A DNA stretch of 64,000 nt, taken from positions 1,268,501 to 1,332,500 of the forward strand of contig NZ_CP146016.1 of NCBI RefSeq assembly GCF_036967215.1. The letters run 5' to 3'. A program made the position numbers and the translations under genes. The notes under the pieces are model-generated. The model ran no database searches. It was given only the letters and a program-made list of their open reading frames with translations, and was not told the origin of the DNA. This document shows positions 45,075-55,112 of the stretch, in pieces. Origin of the DNA: Sulfolobus tengchongensis. GTDB taxonomy: Archaea; Thermoproteota; Thermoprotei_A; Sulfolobales; Sulfolobaceae. The first letter of the stretch is position 1, and every line of letters begins with the position of its first letter.

Positions 45075-45944
45075 TTAATAGGTTCTTATCCTGGGATTAG
45101 TTATTTCGTCAATTCCATAACTTAATAAAATAAGACCAGCCATGAAGCCTATTATTGCTACTGTAGGAAAGAAGAGGTAATATACAGCCTTACCACCTAA
45201 TGCTGCACCATAACTTAACGCTTGTTGAATCATAGCACCCCAATTATTTGGATTGTATGGTAACACTCCTAAATAATATAAACCTACCTCCGCATATACT
45301 GCAGATTCTACGTTAAAAATATAATGTATTGCAATATACGAGCCTAAAGTTGGTACAACTTCTCTAAATATTATGTACCTCCTAGTTAATCCCAATACTT
45401 TAAGTACCTCTATTGTTGGAGAATTTCTAATTACTAAAACTTGTGATCTTACAGATCTTGCTAGTCCGGCCCAACTGGTTATGCTTAGTATTAAGGAAAG
45501 AAAGATCGGATTACTCGTTTTAAATGCACTTACTATTATTATTATCAGTATGAGACTAGGTAAAGTTAAGATAATGTCAGTAATTCCCATGAGAATATTA
45601 TCAACGATTCCACCAACATAACCAGCAACTATTCCAACTGCAATACCTATTAGGGTGGCAAATAGGCCAGCTAAGAAGCTGATTTCGACTACTGATTCAG
45701 CACCTTGAATTATTTGGACCAATATACTTTCTGCAAATGGACCAGTACCAAAGATAAGATAAAAGTTTGATATTTGTGGAGGCATGAATATCGTACTTGG
45801 ACTAGGTTGTAGTGAATACGTTTTAGGAAATATAATCTGTCCGAATACGGCTATTAGTATGTAGAAAACTACAATTATGAGCCCGATTCTAGATTTTTTA
45901 TTCTTCCATAACAGTATTAAATACTCAGTTAGCTTATTTTGCAT
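45075..45944 (-). CDS. Dipeptide/oligosaccharide ABC transporter permease (DppC-like)
   Basis: 289 residues, six membrane helices; the EAA-loop region is RSQVLVIRNSPTIEVLKVLGLTRR. Second permease of the Opp/Dpp importer. It is transcribed alone, divergent from the ATPase genes; the two permeases, the binding protein and the ATPases alternate in strand, which is unusual for such an operon. Confidence 0.9.
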   Translation of the reverse strand: MQNKLTEYLILLWKNKKSRIGLIIVVFYILIAVFGQIIFPKTYSLQPSPSTIFMPPQISNFYLIFGTGPFAESILVQIIQGAESVVEISFLAGLFATLIGIAVGIVAGYVGGIVDNILMGITDIILTLPSLILIIIIVSAFKTSNPIFLSLILSITSWAGLARSVRSQVLVIRNSPTIEVLKVLGLTRRYIIFREVVPTLGSYIAIHYIFNVESAVYAEVGLYYLGVLPYNPNNWGAMIQQALSYGAALGGKAVYYLFFPTVAIIGFMAGLILLSYGIDEITNPRIRTY

Positions 45945-46015
45945 ATTATCTATTATCTTATTACTCCCTTTTATTTCTTAGAGAAAGAGCTTTAAGTTAT
46001 GGACTTCACATTAAT

Positions 46016-46972
46016 ATGTATATGATATTAGAGGTATCAAATCTTACAGTTATTTATGATGAGGGCAATAACCGAATCATAAGGGCAGTTAATGATGTGA
46101 GTTTTGAAGTACAAAGGGGTGAGATTTTAGGTATTATAGGTGAGAGCGGTTCTGGTAAGTCGACTTTAATTAGTGCGATACTGAGGGCAATAAAACCCCC
46201 TGGCAAAATAATTTCTGGAAGAGTAATTTTTAATGGTGTTGATCTGCTTTCAATGAATGAAGATGATTTTAGAAGACTATTATGGAAAGAAATATCTTAT
46301 GTTCCTCAAGCTAGCCAGAACGCTTTAAATCCAGTCTTGCCCATTCGCAAGATTTTTTATTACGAGGCCGTGAGTCATGGCGAAGACGATGAAGCAGAGA
46401 TAACTAGTAGAGCAACTGATCTATTAAAACTGGTCGGTCTTGATCCTAAGCGCGTACTTAATATGTACCCTTTTCAGTTGTCAGGTGGAATGAAACAAAG
46501 GATTATGATCGCGTTAAGTCTCTTACTAAATCCTAAATTAGTACTAATGGATGAACCAGCTAGTGCGTTAGATATGCTTAATCAAGAATTAATTTTGAAA
46601 CTGATAAAAGACATTAATCAACAACTGGGAATAACGATAATATATGTCACACATGATATACTTAACATAGCGCAAATAGCCAATAGATTACTGGTTATGT
46701 ATAAGGGTTATGTTATGGAAGAAGGAGAAACTGAAGATATCGTTAAAAACCCATTAAATCCCTATACCTCTCTGCTCATCTCTTCGATCCCACCTTTAAA
46801 AGGTGAAATAAGACCAATTAATATTCCCTCAGAGGAAATTATTCAAATCAGAAATAAAGGATGTCCATTTTTAAACAGATGCTCAAAGGCTTTTGAGAAA
46901 TGTAGCGAATTGCCCCAAATTCACATAGTTAAAGACAGAAAAGTGAGGTGTCATCTATATGGATCTTATTGA
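46016..46972 (+). CDS. Oligosaccharide/peptide ABC transporter ATPase (DppD-like)
   Basis: 318 residues. Walker A GESGSGKST (about 43-51), Q-loop YVPQASQ, signature LSGGMKQR (about 158), Walker B LVLMDEPASALD and the His-switch IYVTHD. The C-terminal Oligo_HPY extension contains the cysteine-rich CPFLNRCSKAFEKC. The start is ATG at 46016, or 46022 (MILEVSN). The stop overlaps the next ATPase start by 14 bp. Confidence 0.92.
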   Translation: MYMILEVSNLTVIYDEGNNRIIRAVNDVSFEVQRGEILGIIGESGSGKSTLISAILRAIKPPGKIISGRVIFNGVDLLSMNEDDFRRLLWKEISYVPQASQNALNPVLPIRKIFYYEAVSHGEDDEAEITSRATDLLKLVGLDPKRVLNMYPFQLSGGMKQRIMIALSLLLNPKLVLMDEPASALDMLNQELILKLIKDINQQLGITIIYVTHDILNIAQIANRLLVMYKGYVMEEGETEDIVKNPLNPYTSLLISSIPPLKGEIRPINIPSEEIIQIRNKGCPFLNRCSKAFEKCSELPQIHIVKDRKVRCHLYGSY

Positions 46973-47940
46973 ACTTAAAAACGTCTCAGTGTTCTTTGAG
47001 GAGAAAATTGGGTTATTTAAAAAAAGGGAATTTTACGCTCTTAACGAGATCTCACTAAATATGGGCCAAGGAGATTTACTTATAGTATTAGGTGAAAGTG
47101 GCGCTGGTAAAACTACTTTAGGACGTGTAATTGTGGGATTACAAAAACCAAATAAGGGAAATGTAATCTACAAGGGTTATGATATCTGGAAATCTAAAAG
47201 GAAAATATTTAAAGTATATAGGAGGGAGGTGCAATTAATTCCTCAAGATCCTTATTCTACGCTTCCTTTTAACAAGACTGTAGAGGAAATATTATCGGCT
47301 CCAATATTACGTTGGGAAAAGATAAGTAAGGATGAGTTAAGGAAGCGAATAATTAATCTGTTAGAGTTAGTTAAACTTACTCCTGCTCAAGATTTTTTAA
47401 AAAAAGTATCCTCACCAACTTTCTGGTGGTCAAAAACAAAGATTAAACATAGCAAGAAGTCTTTCTGTGAGTCCAAATCTGGTTGTAGCAGATGAGCCAG
47501 TAACTATGGTTGATGCTTCCTTAAGGATCGGTATATTAAATACGTTAGCTGAGGTAAAGAATAGATTAAATTTAGCGATGGTTTTCATTACTCATGATAT
47601 TCCGATAGCAAGATACTTTTATCATCTAGTTGGTAAGGGTAACGCAATAGTTATGTTTGCTGGAAGGATAGTCGAGAGTGGTGATTTAGAAGAAATATTA
47701 GGAGATCCATTACATCCTTATACTCAAGATTTAATGAAGATAACTCCTTCAATAGATAACTTACGAAGAGAGACCAACGTGAAAATTAATTATGAGAGAG
47801 TAGATAAGGGATGTTCTTATAGGTTACGATGTCCTTATGCAATGAGTATTTGTGGTGAGAATGAACCTAAGCTGTTTGGACGCTCTCATAGCGTTGCATG
47901 CTTTTTATATGGCAATGGTAAAAATAGTCAAAGTGAATAA
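46959..47940 (+). pseudogene. Second ABC ATPase (DppF-like), frameshifted
   Basis: Two overlapping frames (46959-47495 and 47467-47940) make one ATPase of about 326 residues if one base is removed in the T6A7 run at about 47393-47405. In the corrected frame the sequence reads KKYPHQLSGGQKQRLNIA, the ABC signature; in the given frame it degrades to SSPTFWWSK. Walker A (GESGAGKTT), Q-loop (IPQDPY) and Walker B (VADEPVTMVD) are intact, as is the C-terminal Cys cluster. It may be a real mutation, a base-call error in a homopolymer, or a slippage-expressed gene. The neighbouring genes look intact. Confidence 0.85.
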
Positions 47941-47943
47941 GGG

Positions 47944-49041
47944 ATGACTAAGTGTATTAGAGGATTAGAATTAATAACACCGTTTGAAGATTTTCGTGAT
48001 GATATAGTTATATCAGATGGAATAATACAGAGAATTGGTAGTCAGATATGTAATGACGAAATAAAGGTTCCCAAAGGTAAGTATATAATTCCCGGCTTAA
48101 TAGATATTCATACTCATGGTATTGGTGGAGTACTTATTAATGAAATTAATGATATCAGTGGCTACGAAAGGATTAGAGATCTGTACTATTCCCACGGTAT
48201 AACCACATTCATTCCTACAACCATTTCTGAAAATACAGAAAGGTTATTTCATATAGCAAAGATCTTATACGAAGCTAAAAGTGTAGGAATACATCTAGAG
48301 GGTCCTCTTATAAATCCGAATAAAGCTGGCGCTCACAAGTTTTTTACAAATAGAATAAATGATCAGATTTTGGAAATATCCAAATTATTTAAGATAAAGA
48401 GGATAACTATAGCTTCTGAAATATTGAGTGATAAAGAAATAGAAATTTTAGTGGATAATTTTCAAGTTTCTTTAGGTCATACCGATGCAGATGCAAACGA
48501 GGCAAGAAGAGCTATGGGATTGGGTGCAACTTCCGTAACTCATTTGTTTAACGCCATGAGGCAATTTCATCATAGAGATCCCGGTATTGTAGGCATCTCA
48601 TTAAATACGCCAATCTATGCTGAGATTATTCCGGATTTAATACACGTAAATGAATCTGTAATCGAAATGGTTAGTAAGTTAAAAAGGGATAGGCTAATAT
48701 TAGTATCAGATTCGTTGCAAGCTTCAGGTCTAGGGAAGGGAGAGTTCTCGCTATATGGGGAAAAGATTATATGTAATGAGGCGTGTTTTTCTCAAGACGG
48801 TAAATTAGTTGGTAGTAGTATAACGTTAGATGAGGGTGTAAGGAGATTAAGTAAGATAATTGGACTAAAAGATGCTATAAAATACGCTACTTATTCGCCA
48901 GCTTCGTTATTTAACTTAAAGTCCGGGCAAATAGCCAAGGGATATATGGCAGATCTCGTGGTGTTGGATGAAGATTTTAATGTACTTATGACGTTAAAAG
49001 ATGGTAATATAGTCTTCTTCTCAACTTTTAAAAATTCATGA
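47944..49041 (+). CDS. nagA: N-acetylglucosamine-6-phosphate deacetylase-like amidohydrolase
   Basis: 365 residues. Metal/active-site motifs of NagA are present: PGLIDIHTHG (about 48-57), HLEGPLINPNKAGAH (about 117-131), SLGHTDA (His about 180), THLFNAM (about 200) and LVSDS (Asp about 259). It removes acetate from GlcNAc-6-P or a related amino sugar. It starts 3 bp after the frameshifted ATPase gene, so it is co-transcribed with the importer ATPases. That suggests the imported oligosaccharide contains N-acetylglucosamine. Confidence 0.88.
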   Translation: MTKCIRGLELITPFEDFRDDIVISDGIIQRIGSQICNDEIKVPKGKYIIPGLIDIHTHGIGGVLINEINDISGYERIRDLYYSHGITTFIPTTISENTERLFHIAKILYEAKSVGIHLEGPLINPNKAGAHKFFTNRINDQILEISKLFKIKRITIASEILSDKEIEILVDNFQVSLGHTDADANEARRAMGLGATSVTHLFNAMRQFHHRDPGIVGISLNTPIYAEIIPDLIHVNESVIEMVSKLKRDRLILVSDSLQASGLGKGEFSLYGEKIICNEACFSQDGKLVGSSITLDEGVRRLSKIIGLKDAIKYATYSPASLFNLKSGQIAKGYMADLVVLDEDFNVLMTLKDGNIVFFSTFKNS

Positions 49042-49119
49042 TATTATTTACGAAAATCATTATCAATATATATTTTTATCTTACCACTTTCAAGTTCCTA
49101 TTGAACAATTTTTAGGTAT

Positions 49120-51072
49120 CTAAAAAGATGAAATTTTATCCAACGCTAACTTAACTAACCAAATGGACGTGCTTCCAATATAGGACATTAGCCCGACGTA
49201 CTTTCCATCAATTGCATCTATTCTGGAAGATTGATCAAATGGATTTAGATCTTTTATGGTATTCCACTCTCTCTTGGCTATTTCCAAACCCTCCTTTACC
49301 ATTCCCCTTAAAATCATGTGTGATGCTATCGCAAATGAAACTCTAGGCCAACAAGATCTTAATTGGCCCGTTGAAGTGTCAATACTTCCATCTTCTCTAA
49401 CAGCGTTTGATAAGCAATATTTTGATGCCTTAAAGTTGAGCTCATAAATACTCTTTAAAGCAGTGTTAATTTTAACATCATCAGTGATTGATGGTAATCC
49501 TAATATATCACACCAAAACTGCCCTAGTAACTGCGAGTTTAAACAAGATCTATTCTCATCATACTTTCTTTTCCATAGTATAAAATAATTGCCGTTCCAT
49601 AGTGAATCAAAGGTCTTTTTGCCACATTCTAAAAATTTAAAATACTTATCTTCGATCTTTATGTCCAATATTTCAGAAATTCTAATAAATGCTGTTAAAG
49701 CACAGAGAAACATTGAAGCCACATATGATGAAGCTCCATACATGTGGGTTCCATCATACGAGTTATCATAACCACCCTTAGAATCTGGTATACAATCGTT
49801 ATCTAGATCCTTTTTCATTAGCCAGTCTATGATTTCTTTTATTTTATCGTAATTACTCTCTAGAATTTCCCTTCTTGACGTAAATAAGTAATCCCGATAT
49901 AGCATTAATATTAATGTAGGTCCTAAATCAGTCCACCAATAAGGATAGGATGCACCATATATTGGATCTTCTATACTTTCTTCTCCGATATCATGAGGTG
50001 TTTCACCCTTGTTTACATAGTTTATGAAATAGGTATCCGCATTGATAATCAAATCCCTATAAAGCTGTAACAGAGTAAACCCTAAACCATCAAATGTCAT
50101 AGATCCAATGGTATTCATTAGTTTGCTTATGTAAGGGTCTTCATAAACTGCAAACCTTCCGTCCTTTGTTAGCCAAGTATTAGAAGTTAGTATGTAAAGG
50201 CTGTTGGTTAGACTATCTCTCAACCATTCTTCTTTTTCATCTATTCCTAAATCTGGTTCTAGAGCGAGAGCATATTCTGCAACATCTATGGAATCGTTAA
50301 AGAAATTCTCGTAATAATGACCATAAGGGTAGTGATGTGGTCGACCATTAAAGTACCAAGATAAAATGAAAGTGTCCTCTCCGTCTATTTCTTTATAAAC
50401 TATTCCGCCTATCTCCTCTCGAGCATAAGGCTTTATGGTATATTTTTCAGTATACTCTTTTAAGTCGTAAAAATAAGTAATATCCTCTGTCATTCCGATT
50501 TTAGCTGGCTTATAATATGCGAAATTTGTTATGATTTCACATCCTACACAACCCAAAAATATTTCCCCGTAAGCAGGATCTACTACTGAAGCTCTCTCAT
50601 TCTTCATCAAGACACCATTTATTTTGCCATTGTATGCAATATTTACTCTTCCCGCTCTTTTGCTTCCAACTATATTTGGAAATGAAATAGCGAATTTTCC
50701 CTTTCCTTTTATTTTAAACTTGATAACTGGAAGTGAGGAATTTTTAATATCATTTTTAATCAAAATTGAGTAAACTTCTATATCAGCTAATGGCGATAAA
50801 TATCTAATTACCGGAAATTCGACATTCATTTCTAATTCTTTAACATATGTATATCGTGGTGGAGTTTCTACATTTTTCCCGGGATTAGTTTGTAGAAATA
50901 TCGGTTCCTTATCCATAAATGTTACTATATGAAAACCTCTAATTCGTCTAAGTGGGTTTGACCAGTTATTCATAATAGTTATATCATCAATCGTTAGGTC
51001 AGGGTAAAAGTTTATTTTGCCCGTGCCTATAGCACCTAGTGGAACGCCGAAGTATTTCTCTATCTTCATCAT
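49120..51072 (-). CDS. GH116-family beta-glycosidase (GBA2-like)
   Basis: 650 residues. An N-terminal beta domain is followed by an (alpha/alpha)6 barrel with the GBA2-type motifs GRFAVYEDP (candidate nucleophile Glu about 311) and YDNSYDGTHMYG (candidate acid/base Asp about 440). Known Sulfolobus GH116 enzymes hydrolyse beta-glucosides, xylosides or N-acetylglucosaminides. No signal peptide is seen, so it acts on imported sugars in the cytoplasm. With NagA and the importer nearby, N-acetyl-beta-glucosaminidase activity is plausible. The gene is divergent from the aminopeptidase with only about 30 bp between starts. Confidence 0.85.
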   Translation of the reverse strand: MMKIEKYFGVPLGAIGTGKINFYPDLTIDDITIMNNWSNPLRRIRGFHIVTFMDKEPIFLQTNPGKNVETPPRYTYVKELEMNVEFPVIRYLSPLADIEVYSILIKNDIKNSSLPVIKFKIKGKGKFAISFPNIVGSKRAGRVNIAYNGKINGVLMKNERASVVDPAYGEIFLGCVGCEIITNFAYYKPAKIGMTEDITYFYDLKEYTEKYTIKPYAREEIGGIVYKEIDGEDTFILSWYFNGRPHHYPYGHYYENFFNDSIDVAEYALALEPDLGIDEKEEWLRDSLTNSLYILTSNTWLTKDGRFAVYEDPYISKLMNTIGSMTFDGLGFTLLQLYRDLIINADTYFINYVNKGETPHDIGEESIEDPIYGASYPYWWTDLGPTLILMLYRDYLFTSRREILESNYDKIKEIIDWLMKKDLDNDCIPDSKGGYDNSYDGTHMYGASSYVASMFLCALTAFIRISEILDIKIEDKYFKFLECGKKTFDSLWNGNYFILWKRKYDENRSCLNSQLLGQFWCDILGLPSITDDVKINTALKSIYELNFKASKYCLSNAVREDGSIDTSTGQLRSCWPRVSFAIASHMILRGMVKEGLEIAKREWNTIKDLNPFDQSSRIDAIDGKYVGLMSYIGSTSIWLVKLALDKISSF

Positions 51073-51105
51073 TAATTTTTTATTTATACTATTATTTATA
51101 TGGGT
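51073..51105. promoter_or_regulatory. Overlapping divergent promoters of GH116 and aminopeptidase genes
   Basis: Within 33 bp lie TATA-like TTTTTATTTATAC for the plus-strand gene and, reading leftward, CATATAAATA for the minus-strand gene. Each TATA lies about 25 bp from the start it serves, so both transcripts should be leaderless and the two complexes must compete. Confidence 0.5.
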
Positions 51106-53469
51106 ATGCTTAACATAGAAAGGTATGAGATTTTTCTGGATTTTAATGGATATAATTACGATGGTATAGAGAAAATAACCCTAACCTCCACTGAAGAAAA
51201 ACTGGAATTGGATAGCGTAAATCTCCAAATTGAAAGTGTAAAGGCTGACGGTAAAGACGTTCAGTTTAAAGTAGAAGGTGAAAAACTAATTGTGTATAGT
51301 AGTGTAAAAAGGGAACTAGAAATAAGATTTAAGGGAAAGGCTTCGGAGAACTCAATTCTAGGTATTTATGTTGCTCCTTATAATGGTAAGGGCATGATTA
51401 CAACTCAATTTGAGGCAATATATGCGAGAAGATTTATTCCTTGTTTTGATCATCCCGCTTTGAAGGCTAGGTTTAGGTTGAGTGTTAGGGTTGATAGGGG
51501 TTTGAGGGTGATATCTAATATGCCTGTTGAGAGTGTTGAGGATAGTGGTGGGGGTAAGGTTGTTTATCATTTTCAAGAGACTCCTAGGATGTCAACTTAC
51601 CTCTTATACTTGGGGATTGGTGAGTTTGAGGAGATTGTGGATGAGAGTAAGAGGCCAACAATAATAGTTGCAACCACACCGGGGAAAGTACAGAGAGGGA
51701 GATTTTCAATGGATGTAGCTAGAAAGGTAATTGACTTCTACGAGAAATACTACGAAATACCTTACCAATTACCAAAAGTACATCTAATACAAGTTCCAGA
51801 TTTCGCAGCTGGTGCTATGGAGAATTGGGGGGCTATTACTTTTAGGGAGACTGCTTTGTTGGCTGATGATTCTTCTTCTGTTTATCAGAGGTTTAGGGTT
51901 GCTGAGGTTGTTGCTCATGAGTTGGCTCATCAGTGGTTTGGTAATTTGGTGACTTTGAAGTGGTGGGATGATTTGTGGTTAAACGAAAGCTTCGCAACAT
52001 TCATGAGTTACAAAAGTCTAAAGTCCATATTTCCTCAATGGGATAGTGAGGGTCACCTAATATATAGTGAAACGCTAAGTGCATTAGAGGATGACTCTTT
52101 ATCAACTACTCATCCCATAGAAGCTCACGTTAAAGACCCACATGAAATCGAACAGATGTTTGACAACATTAGTTATGGTAAGGGAGCGAGTATTCTCAGA
52201 ATGATTGAGGCTTATGTGGGCGAGGAGAACTTCAGAAGAGGCGTAGTGGATTACTTAAATTCTTTTAAATTTGGAAACGCTGAAGGCAAGGATTTGTGGA
52301 ATTCAATTTCTAAAGTTACTGGCAAGGATATAGGTCTGATAATGTCTGATTGGATAACTAAGCCAGGATATCCTGTGGTATTCGTTAGCGTAAATGATGG
52401 TATAATCAGATTATATCAAAAAAGATTTACATTACTTAATTATAATTTATCAGAGATTTACAAGATACCGCTTACATATGAGGTTAATGGGAGATTTAAT
52501 ACTTTTCTTTTGGATAAAGAAAGTGCTGAAATAGACTTTCGTGAAGAAAAAATAAATAGTATTAAGGTGAACGTGAGTAGAACTGGGTTCTATAGGGTAT
52601 TCTATGATCCTCTTGAATTGGTATTCTCATCTAAACTCAACACCTATGAAGAATTGGGTTTAGTTAATGATTATTGGAATTTCCTATTGGCTGACATGGT
52701 AGACGTAAAAACGTATTTTGGCGTAGTTAATAGATTCATCAATACTTCGAACTCTTTCACATCCAGGGAGATCGCATCTCAACTTCTAACCTTGTATTAC
52801 GTTACTAGGAAACAATATGGAAAGGATTTCCTATCAAATCAGATGAGAGTTTTTAAGAAAGCTAGAGACGACTTAGGAAGGTTAGCTTACTCGTCTATAG
52901 TGAAAACCTTAGCGATACTAGATGAGGATTTCGCATTAGGATTATCAGTATTATTTGATTACTATGATAGTGTAGATAGTAATATAAAGGAGGCAGTTGC
53001 TATATCCTATGCTATAACAACAAACGACTTTAACACCTTATTTGAAAAATATAGTAGATATAATATTGATGAAGAGAAAAATAGAATGTTAAGTGCTATA
53101 GTGTCAATACGTGACAAATCAGTTGTAGATAAAGTGTTTTCAATGGTGTTTAATAGAACAATAAAGGCTCAAGATGTTAGGTTCACAATCTCGTCATTAA
53201 TTCATAATCCATACGTGAGGGAGGAAGCGTGTGGATACCTACAAGATAATTTTGCTAAGGTAAAGGATTTCGTGACTACTGTTTATGGAGGTCCTTGGGG
53301 TTTAGGATCGATTGTCAGAGGTATGATAATGTGTGGAGTCGATAAACCAGATGAAATTGTTGATTTCCTCGAAAAAATTAAATATAAAGAAATTGAAAGA
53401 CCAGTTAGAGAGTCTATTGAGTGGATAAAAATATACTCAAGGCTAAAGCAGAAATTCTCACAATTATAG
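51106..53469 (+). CDS. M1-family zinc aminopeptidase
   Basis: 787 residues from the ATG at 51106 (the ATG at 51100 is an alternative two codons upstream; the TATA spacing slightly favours 51106). The M1 motifs are GAMENWGAITFRE (about 236) and HELAHQWFGN followed 18 residues later by the third zinc ligand in WLNESFATF. It has the catalytic plus C-terminal helical domains of the tricorn-interacting factor F2/F3 class, and releases N-terminal amino acids from peptides in the cytoplasm. Confidence 0.95.
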   Translation: MLNIERYEIFLDFNGYNYDGIEKITLTSTEEKLELDSVNLQIESVKADGKDVQFKVEGEKLIVYSSVKRELEIRFKGKASENSILGIYVAPYNGKGMITTQFEAIYARRFIPCFDHPALKARFRLSVRVDRGLRVISNMPVESVEDSGGGKVVYHFQETPRMSTYLLYLGIGEFEEIVDESKRPTIIVATTPGKVQRGRFSMDVARKVIDFYEKYYEIPYQLPKVHLIQVPDFAAGAMENWGAITFRETALLADDSSSVYQRFRVAEVVAHELAHQWFGNLVTLKWWDDLWLNESFATFMSYKSLKSIFPQWDSEGHLIYSETLSALEDDSLSTTHPIEAHVKDPHEIEQMFDNISYGKGASILRMIEAYVGEENFRRGVVDYLNSFKFGNAEGKDLWNSISKVTGKDIGLIMSDWITKPGYPVVFVSVNDGIIRLYQKRFTLLNYNLSEIYKIPLTYEVNGRFNTFLLDKESAEIDFREEKINSIKVNVSRTGFYRVFYDPLELVFSSKLNTYEELGLVNDYWNFLLADMVDVKTYFGVVNRFINTSNSFTSREIASQLLTLYYVTRKQYGKDFLSNQMRVFKKARDDLGRLAYSSIVKTLAILDEDFALGLSVLFDYYDSVDSNIKEAVAISYAITTNDFNTLFEKYSRYNIDEEKNRMLSAIVSIRDKSVVDKVFSMVFNRTIKAQDVRFTISSLIHNPYVREEACGYLQDNFAKVKDFVTTVYGGPWGLGSIVRGMIMCGVDKPDEIVDFLEKIKYKEIERPVRESIEWIKIYSRLKQKFSQL

Positions 53470-53485
53470 TTAAAATGAAAAAGTG

Positions 53486-53878
53486 TTACGATTTCTGAAT
53501 TATTTCATCTAGTTTTTTCATAAGCTGTGATTCCACATGTTCGTTCCATAACATCTCTGGCACATCTACTACAAGGAACAGTTCGGATAGTAATAACGCT
53601 TCTACTGCTGTTATTGCTAAATTCTTTATCCAACTGCCTACTCCTGCAGTGACTTTAAGCCCTTGAGTAGTATTTTCAAGAGTGAACGTTAATGCCCTAT
53701 CTGCTGCTATTATATCTCTTAATATACCTCCTTTTTGGGCTTGAATTATAGCTTTATTTCCTTCAACTTTTTCCTGTACTTTCCACCCATTATTTTTCAA
53801 ATATGTGGAAAATTCATTAATTACTGCATTTAAATCGACTTGCTTAGGATACATTTTCTCTTTTTTAAAAGGATTCAT
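53486..53878 (-). CDS. Conserved-looking hypothetical protein
   Basis: 130 residues, soluble, with one hydrophobic stretch (LAITAVEALLLSELFLVV, about 88-105) that might be a membrane-associated helix. An alpha-beta start resembles a lipid- or ligand-binding START-like fold (weak impression). Convergent with the aminopeptidase. Not recognised. Confidence 0.5.
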   Translation of the reverse strand: MNPFKKEKMYPKQVDLNAVINEFSTYLKNNGWKVQEKVEGNKAIIQAQKGGILRDIIAADRALTFTLENTTQGLKVTAGVGSWIKNLAITAVEALLLSELFLVVDVPEMLWNEHVESQLMKKLDEIIQKS

Positions 53879-54394
53879 AAACTTTATGTATTTAGTATGC
53901 TATAAAAACTTTTTCCGAATGTTATCCCAGTAGTACTTTATAGAAGGGGCGAGAGTGATATTAATCAAGGGGAGTCACAGATTCAGAGCAATATAAGGTT
54001 AAACCTTTTCCTCTTGTCCCTTATTTTTGTCGTATAACGAGCTTATTTCTCCTATATTAAGGAAATTGTTGAGACTCTAATATTTATGAATTACTCCACG
54101 CTTAGGAAGGAGCATCTCGCAATGGAGTTTTCCAGCTTCTAAGCTAGAACTCGATCCCACAGCTGAAGTTCCATCGAATTCACTAACATGCCGTGTAGTA
54201 CAGAGAGGATAGATCTCTCCCTACAGATGGACTTCCTTCCCCTCCTGCCATAGTATTATCTCGTTATACAAGTGCCTATAACTTCGTAACGACACCATGG
54301 ATACATATCTATTCTATTATATGTGTGTGTATCTTAATGAAAACGTCTCCATTGTAGGATAAAAGTTTTTATATGCTACTAACCAATATATAAA
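53879..54394. other. Intergenic region with decayed coding remnant
   Basis: About 515 bp. On the minus strand between about 54090 and 54235 the broken frames read EGSPSVGRDLSSLYYTAC and, 2 codons after a stop, EFDGTSAVGSSSSLEAGKL followed by HCEMLLPKRG. Composition is higher in G+C than its surroundings and protein-like, so it is probably the tail of an old transposon gene. TATA-like GGATAAAAGTTTTTATATG at about 54358 serves the next gene. Confidence 0.4.
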
Positions 54395-54844
54395 ATGACT
54401 GAAATGGAATTTGTAGATTTTACAAATAAGATTGATATAATCGAGGACGTAGTAAAAAAGCGTCAAGACTTTAAGGATAGGATAGGTAGGGGAGAAAAAG
54501 CCGATTTCGAAATAATGGACAGTATTCAAGTGGGCGATTACTCTTTTGGATTTGTAAAGACTAAATATGGATATAGTGCATATGAGTTGATAATAAAAAA
54601 GAGCAATGAGGAATACCACATTATTTTTGCGCAAGAGAAGAACGGCTTCGTGGTAGCGCTAAATGTTTTTAAAGATATCGTTAAAGAGGGAGATAAAAAG
54701 AGTGCAACAGTTGAAAGCTATCTGATGAAAGGAAATACTGTAACTAAAGTTCTTTCTGGTAGATATGAAATAAAAGGTAATGTAATGCAACAGATTTTAA
54801 AGAATTATGAACCAGAAAAAGTTGAAATCAAAAGGGTTGGATAA
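54395..54844 (+). CDS. Hypothetical protein
   Basis: 149 residues, soluble, alternating strands and helices (YSFGFVKTKYGYSAYELIIKKSNEEYHIIFA). The TATA box about 27 bp upstream implies a leaderless transcript starting at the ATG. Not recognised. Confidence 0.55.
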   Translation: MTEMEFVDFTNKIDIIEDVVKKRQDFKDRIGRGEKADFEIMDSIQVGDYSFGFVKTKYGYSAYELIIKKSNEEYHIIFAQEKNGFVVALNVFKDIVKEGDKKSATVESYLMKGNTVTKVLSGRYEIKGNVMQQILKNYEPEKVEIKRVG

Positions 54845-55112
54845 TTATAGCATCTGATCCATTTGCATCAGCAACTTGTCTTGAGGAATGTCTACTGTAT
54901 GGCTATGCTGATGATAATTTGATAATTGCTCTTGATAGAGTAACGTGTACAACTTTTTGCCTTGGACTAGCTTTAGCATGTAATGTATAATGATATTTTC
55001 ACTAGCGATGAGTGAGAGCTCACTACAGACCTTAGTAGAGGCTAGAACTCATTGTTGATTGAATTGATGGTGCAAGTCAAATTTTATTTTTTCAGATTAA
55101 GTTATGTAGGTT

